From the NCBI GenBank assembly GCA_023678885.1, contig CM042982.1:8742001-8806000 (forward strand): 64,000 nt of DNA. The letters run 5' to 3'. The notes under the pieces are model-generated. The model saw nothing but the letters and a program-made list of their open reading frames with translations. It did not search any database and was not told the DNA's origin. Position numbers and translations under genes: made by a program. Shown here one piece after another: positions 58,794 to 64,000 of this stretch. Origin of the DNA: Pogostemon cablin (taxonomy: Eukaryota; Streptophyta; Magnoliopsida; Lamiales; Lamiaceae). Each line of letters starts with the position of its first letter. The first letter of the stretch is position 1.

Positions 58794-60143
58794 TGTGATG
58801 AGTGATATTTTCACCTAAATTTTAGTGTCTTTTATATCCATTTTTGTATTTTTTTATCCGTATTTATGTGTTATTTGGTTGTGTTTTGTATTTTTATTGA
58901 AATGTGTGTGAATGAATACCTAATAACCTTCTAGAAATTCCAGAACCTTCTAGAAGCTTCCCAAGGGGTATAAATACCCAATAATTCAACATTTGATGAG
59001 AATTTTTCGAAGGGTTTCACTCCTATATCTAGATCACACACCATTTCCTCTATTTTACACCATCATCTTCATCCATTCTTCATCCATCCATCCACACTTG
59101 ATCTCCCTCATCAAATCCACCATCCAAGTGTTCAAGGAAGCAAGGGAGAGTGAAGATTGCAAGAAGAAGAAGGAGATCTCCATTGAAGGACTTCAAAGGG
59201 GGAATCTAATTCTAATATTTGTGAACTTCTTTATAGTTTTATCATGGAATTTGTAGATTCAATTGTCTATATTGTTTTCTCTTAAATTATGATAGGCTAA
59301 TCTCCTTTGTGAGATTAGCTCCATGATTGGTGTTGGATAATTTAGTTTTTATGTAATTTGATTTTAATCTTGAATGGGCTTTGTGTATTTCTATTATTGA
59401 ATGTTGATTGCTTGGTGTATATGATGATATGTGTGATTAATTGTCATGGACATGTGATTAGATTGAGAAATCAATTGTGTGTTTAGGATAGGTCATTGAA
59501 TCATTTCATCATACACTTCATGTGCATTTATTTAGAATGAGATAAAGATATCCTTCTAGATTTAGAACCCTTTGATAAAACATTTGATTAGCTTAATCGA
59601 GAGATTGGTAGATTTGGTGAGGAGAACCAAGCCATTAGTGAATTCATAGTACCTTAAAAGGGAATATTGCTTACGATTTAGTATCAAATTAGGGAACTCG
59701 TAGAGTAATTAGTACCTAGTAGGAGGTGTTCGCTATGGTATCGATCTTAAGTATTTTTGGGAGCCTTGTTGAGGGCCTACATCCTATCCATCTCGAGAGA
59801 GAGTTTAGGTGAAATTAGTGATCGCTCCTATGCTATGTCCATCATAGATTAGAATTAATTGCATGATTACTTTATTATCTATGCCATGATTGTTGTTAAT
59901 CTCATCCTTACATCATTTGGAACCATTTATTCTTGCATTTATTTTATCATTTATTTCTTGCATTAGTTTAATTGCATTGTTTGCATCTTATCCACCAATT
60001 CCGTTGTCCTTATAAAATCACGATAAACTTGAGATCGCTTAAACTCTAGTGTCTTCCTCCCTGTGGTTCGATAAATTTTTTAATTGGTCATCCCGACTAT
60101 ATTACGACCAATCAGTTGGATTTTCTTGTTGAAAATTAACACA
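58794..60143 (+). mobile_element. LTR of the Athila/Tat-like element (3' LTR)
   Basis: The segment starts TGTGATGAGTGATATTTTCA immediately after a polypurine tract and ends TTGTTGAAAATTAACACA, so it has TGTG...CACA ends and is 1,350 bp. Near its end is CTTCCTCCCTGTGGTTCGAT, a phrase close to the usual LTR end of this lineage. TATAAATACCC near 58968 may be the TATA box. No second LTR is in the window, so the borders rest on the tract and the terminal words only. Confidence 0.6.
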
Positions 60144-60452
60144 GAAAGGAAGTAATGCATTTTTATGTATGTATTGTAAAAAAATAATTAAACCCCTTGC
60201 TTTCAACTAAAAGGAATGAAAGAAATTAAACCTGCCAATGTGTAATTAGTGGGCAATCTCTTTTAAGTAATTTTTTAGGCATATTAAGTATTATTTAATT
60301 CAACATGAACCAAATATTCAAATTGAATATTGTTATCTTGTTACCAAAGAGAACAGCAAGACAACCAATTACTTCAAAAACTCATCAGTTTTACTCATAA
60401 CGTGCTCGTACCACAACTGTAAGGAAGAAATCAGTATTTAAGAAAAGACTAA
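60144..60452. other. Short spacer between two LTR elements
   Basis: A+T-rich, no gene seen. Confidence 0.5.
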
Positions 60453-61042
60453 AGTTGGAGAATTTAATTGGTTAGTAAGGATTAATTTAATAAATTAATC
60501 ACCAATTAAATAATAATTAAAGTGAGTGAAATTAATCTCACATGTGGAATTGATCAAATATGGTAAATTTGATATATTTGATCAAATATGGTAATTGATC
60601 AAATATGTAAAAGTAAATTTGATCAAATATGGTGGTGATCATGATCATTACGAACCTATGAATAGGGTCAGTGTGCATTCATTCAAACCATACTTTTTGA
60701 CATCCAAAAACACAAAGCATCTGCATACACTTGCATAGTGCATAGTCTAGACGATCTAGTCTTCCATTCTTTCTTAGTTCACCGGAGTTCCTGCGATAGC
60801 GGCGTTGCTTCGTCGGAAACGAGAAGTCGTTTCACCTTTGGGGAAGATCAGCCAAGACCGGAGTACTACCGGGCATGTTTGTTCTTGCGAGAAGAGTTCT
60901 ACTCGACTCGACTTCGCCCATCATCCCGAGACGTTCAAGATCCTAGATCCGAGATCCAGATCTATAAGAAAGGTTAGTAATTCTCTGCTTTATTTCAATA
61001 TTCATTGTAATAGTGATTGATTGGTGTACCTATAAACCAACA
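60453..61042 (+). mobile_element. Probable 5' LTR of a copia element
   Basis: The proposed ends are AGTTGG at 60453 (TGTTGG with the first base changed) and CCAACA at 61042. Between them lie TTTGATCAAATATGG repeats, a possible leader with CCGGAGTTCCTGCGATAGC, and at 61085 the gag start. The second LTR lies beyond the window, so the borders are inferred. Open frames near 60738-61020 are not convincing as protein. Confidence 0.4.
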
Positions 61043-61084
61043 ATCGCAAGAAGAAACATCTAGCCTCAACACCCTATAATCACT

Positions 61085-61868
61085 ATGACTAATCCAATGG
61101 ATATTGACGGGATTGAAACATCCAATGCTAATAACTCCACGAGAGTTAATGTTGAGATTCTTATTGGGACTGATTCCCAAATGATGTATCCTCCAATGGG
61201 GATGTCGAGACCATTCATGGTTCCGCCTCCAGCGGAGAAGCCCGAGAAGTTTGGGGTGTAAACTTCAAGAGATGACAGCAAAAGATGTTGTTCTATCTCA
61301 CTACGCTGAATTTGGTGAACTTTTTAAAGGAGTCTGCACCAGTGGTGGATGCAAATGAGACTGATACGCAAAAGCGTATAGCTCTTGATCAGTGGACCTC
61401 CGCTGATTACTTATGCAAGACCTATATCCTTAGTGGACTTAGTGATGTGCTGTACAACGTGTATCTAAGCACGAAGATATCCAAAGAACTGTGAGATTCT
61501 TTGGAGAAAAAGTACAAGGCAGAAGATGCCGGTACAAAGAATTACACGATAGCCAAGTACTTGGAGTTCATGATGGTGGACTCTAAATCTGTGGTTGAAC
61601 AAGTGCAGTAGTTCCAACTGATAGTGCACCAAATCCTCTCTGAGTGGATGATGCTTTCAGAAGCAATCGTTGTCGGCTCTGTGATTGAGAAGCTGCTTCT
61701 AATGTGGAAGGACTTCAAATCGAAGAGGACAACAGGAAGATGGATGGAAAGTTTGACCAATCCTCAATTGAGGCAAAGGCAAACTTAACTAAACATCGTG
61801 TGGGACCCTCCAAAAAGAGGAAGATGTCCAACGACAAGGGCAAGAAGCCTATGAAAAAGCCCAAGTAG
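61085..61868 (+). pseudogene. Copia gag, pseudogene
   Basis: Begins MTNPMDIDGIETSNANNSTR and AEKPEKFGV. After a frame slip the plant copia gag pattern follows: NFKR-stop-QQKMLFYLTTLNLVNFL, QWTSADYLCKTYILSGLSDV, YNVYLSTKISKEL-stop-DSLEKKYKAEDAG and KYLEFMMVDSKSVVEQVQ. The two stops noted fall where family members have Trp (KRWQQK, ELWDSLE), each a TGG to TGA change. Further stops and frameshifts follow. The last part is Lys/Arg-rich. Gag would form the virus-like particle; this copy cannot. Confidence 0.8.
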
Positions 61869-62336
61869 GCCCGATACTTGTTGTTATCTTACCCTAGAAG
61901 ACATTAAGGGAAGATAAAAAGAAAAAAAATCACATTTTTTTAGAATCCTGTGCAGTATATTTCAGAGGCAATAACCGGAGTTTAAACCGTCGGATCAAGC
62001 CGAATTTGGTCAAAAAATTTGAAACTTGTCGACCTATGTTCTGAACGGTGTAGATCATGTTTGGAGATCTATGTTGACGGGAATAGGCTGAAAACTGAAG
62101 TCAGATTTTTGGGAGATTATGTTCTGTGCAGTCGTGGTGAAAGAGTCATATCTCACAAACTAACCGTTAGATCAAGCTGTAATTTGGACAGCACATTTAG
62201 GACTCATAGGGATAGATTCTGGACGGTGGAGATTGGATTCTAACATTCCTAGAGTTGCGAACACGGAATGGAAGTTGGTATTATTATGACAAAATAACTA
62301 TTTCCAACAACGGAAAGGAGCACTTAACCTCTAGAA

Positions 62337-63041
62337 TTGATCCAAAATGATATGTGTGATTTAAAACTTGTGCAAACTATTGACGACTGCACAAGATTCT
62401 GTTATGTGTATCTCTTGAGAAGCAAAGATGAAGCTTTAGAAGCATTCAAAAGCTATAAGAATGAAGTTGAAAATCAACTCAACTCTCGAATTAAAGCAAT
62501 TTGGAGTGATAGAGGTGGCGAATACATAGCACTGTTTGAACAAATATGTGTTGAATCCGATATTATACATCAAACAACGGCTCCTTATTCACCTCAATCA
62601 AATGGCGTTGTTGAGCGCAAAAATAGAACTCTGAAGGAAATGATGAACGCAATGTTAATCAGTTCAGAGTTGCCTCAGAACTTGTGGGGGGAAGCTATCC
62701 TATCAGCTAACCACATTCTAAACAAGATTCCACACAAATCTAAGGATCAAACTCCTTATGAAATGTGGAAGGGACGTAAATTGTCATACAAATATCTCAA
62801 AGTGTGGGGGTGTTTGGCTAAGGTTGAAGTGCCTCTACCTAAACAAATTAGACTCGGACCTAAAATGGTTGATAGTATATTTGTAGGGTATGCACTTAAC
62901 AGCAATGCTTATAGATTTCTGATTCATAAATCAGAAGTACCTGGCATGACTAAAGGCACTATGATAGAATCAAGGAATGCAATATTCTTTGAAGACATAT
63001 TTCCTAGCAAAGAAAATAAACAAGTGACATCTTCTAAGTGA
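62337..63041 (+). pseudogene. Copia integrase domain
   Basis: A 234-codon open frame with TIDDCTRFCYVYLLRSKDEA (first catalytic Asp), IKAIWSDRGGEYIALFEQIC (second Asp), TAPYSPQSNGVVERKNRTLK (catalytic Glu) and, in the C-terminal part, LWGEAILSANHILNKIPHKS and YLKVWGCLAKVEVP. The DDE triad is intact, but the zinc-binding N-terminus is missing and the frame ends with a stop at SSK. In an active element this part of the polyprotein inserts the cDNA copy. Confidence 0.88.
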
Positions 63042-64000
63042 CCACTTGTAGATACTATTGCGGTTCAATCTACACAAGAGAGTGTAGAACCAAGATGTAG
63101 TAAGAGAGCTAGAGTAGAAAATGACTTTGGTCAATACTTTGTGGTTAAAGATGAGCCCAAATTCGTATCTGAAGCTCTATCTCGTCCAGAAGTACCATTC
63201 TGGAAAAAAGCTATAGATAGCGAGATTGATTCCATTATGCAAAATCATACATAGGAATTGATTTACCAAGGGGTTGCAAGACTTTAGGATGCAAATGGAT
63301 CCTTAAAATAAAATATAAAGCTGATGGGTGGTCAATAGACAAATATAAAGCCCGGTTGGTGGCTAAAGGCTTTAGACAAAAGGAAGGGTATGAATTCTTT
63401 GATACCTACTCACCAGTGACACAAACTACATCTATTCGTGTACTTATAGCGATTGCTACATTGCACAATCTAGAGATCCATCAAATGGATGTGAAGATAG
63501 CCTTCTTAAATGGTGAGTTGGAAGAAGAAATATACATGGATCAAAGTGTACACCTTAGTAAGAATAAAGGTGAATCAGTGGCTCAATCTGAGTATGCAAG
63601 GGTTATAGAGAGCATAATGTATATAACCAATTGTACGCATCCTGACATAGCGTGTTTAGTTAACAAACTGAGTAGATACACGAGTAACCCAAGCAATGAG
63701 CACTGGAAAGTATTGAGAAGAGTATTGAGATACCTGAAATACACTGTTGATGTGGGGCTACACTACACAAAATATCCAACAGTACTCGAAGGGTACATTG
63801 ATGCAAACTGGATATCTGACACAAAAAGACTCGTTTTCCATGAGTGGATACGTATTCACTATTGGAGACGGAGTATTGTCGTGGAGGTATACAAAACAAA
63901 CCTGTATAGCCCGTTCCATAATGGAATCTGAGTTCATAGCTCTAGATAAAGCTGGTGAAGAAGCAGAATGGCTTCGTAATTTCCTTGAGGACATTCCATG
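63042..64000 (+). pseudogene. Copia reverse transcriptase/RNase H, internally deleted
   Basis: After the integrase stop, the frame resumes with PLVDTIAVQSTQESVEPRC and SEIDSIMQNHT, then a TAG where Trp is expected (HTWEL). In a shifted frame come GCKTLGCKWILKIKYKADG, YKARLVAKGFRQKEGYEFF, DTYSPVTQTTSIRVLIAIAT and HQMDVKIAFLNGELEEEIYM. Directly after DQ the sequence jumps to SVHLSKNKGESVAQSEYARV and MYITNCTHPDIACLVNKLSR, so the middle of the reverse transcriptase, with the catalytic YVDD, is deleted. The RNase H part (GYIDANWISDTK, then after a frameshift SGYVFTIG, SIMESEFIALDKAGEEAEWL) reaches the window edge. Confidence 0.88.

Larger units (their letters stand above)
60453..64000 (+). mobile_element. 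Ty1-copia retrotransposon, decayed, runs off the window
   Basis: The order is probable LTR, gag, integrase, reverse transcriptase, RNase H, which is the copia order. Gag and pol are broken by stops and frameshifts. Protease and the GAG-pre-integrase zinc finger are not recognised in 61870-62336. The reverse transcriptase has lost its catalytic YVDD part. The 3' LTR is outside the window. Confidence 0.88.

Noticed and set aside
60738..61020. Overlapping plus-strand frames of 71-79 codons
   Set aside because: They lie in the probable copia LTR/leader, in two frames over the same DNA, with no recognisable domain.

Overview
This window is nuclear DNA of a flowering plant. The evidence is GT-AG introns in plant-type genes, Stowaway, Mutator-like, hAT and PIF/Harbinger elements, a Helitron end, plant Ty1-copia, Ty3-type and LINE relics, long (TA)n tracts and very high A+T. 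It looks like a eudicot; the repeat style would fit an asterid, but the species cannot be fixed by eye.

Only one block, about 34.2-47.2 kb, holds intact host genes. On the + strand is a MEI2-like RNA-binding protein gene: 14 coding exons, 993 codons as modelled, three RRMs, and a long 5' leader containing an intron. Facing it on the - strand is an otubain-type deubiquitinase gene: 8 coding exons, 299 codons, with the catalytic Asp, Cys and His visible. The two genes converge tail to tail, with stop codons 0.7 kb apart. Each has one intron that appears to start with GC instead of GT. No operon logic applies; they are neighbours with separate roles (RNA binding in development; ubiquitin removal).

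The rest is layered transposon debris. 0-5.3 kb: an approximately 500-bp tandem repeat, then Helitron material ending in a textbook 3' hairpin and CTAG. 5.8-9.8 kb: a Mutator-like MITE with a 9-bp target duplication, a Stowaway, and a three-level nest of MITEs. 10.5-15.2 kb: a candidate Pack-MULE with a FAR1-type SWIM fragment, a legume-lectin-domain fragment and a nested MULE MITE. 16-18.6 kb: tandem repeats and a double-palindrome foldback structure. 18.6-19.2 kb: a retroelement leader with a tRNA-Met primer-binding site. 19.2-23.35 kb: a degraded PIF/Harbinger element (TAA duplication) inside another MITE. 24-26.6 kb: more MITEs, including an hAT-like element with a perfect 8-bp duplication. 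28-29 kb: an unrecognised two-exon gene fragment and a copia gag relic. 29.8-34.2 kb: mostly gene-free. 47.2-54.6 kb: minisatellite, MULE MITE, and a LINE 3' end carrying nested MITEs. 54.6-60.1 kb: an hAT transposase pseudogene abruptly joined to the 3' part of an Athila/Tat-like Ty3 element with one LTR. 60.4-64 kb: a decayed copia element running off the window.

I found no CRISPR array, rRNA or tRNA gene and no evidence of a new enzymatic system. The most informative observations are the Pack-MULE with captured gene pieces, the double-palindrome foldback element, the parallel nested insertions, and the unusual splice junctions in the two host genes.
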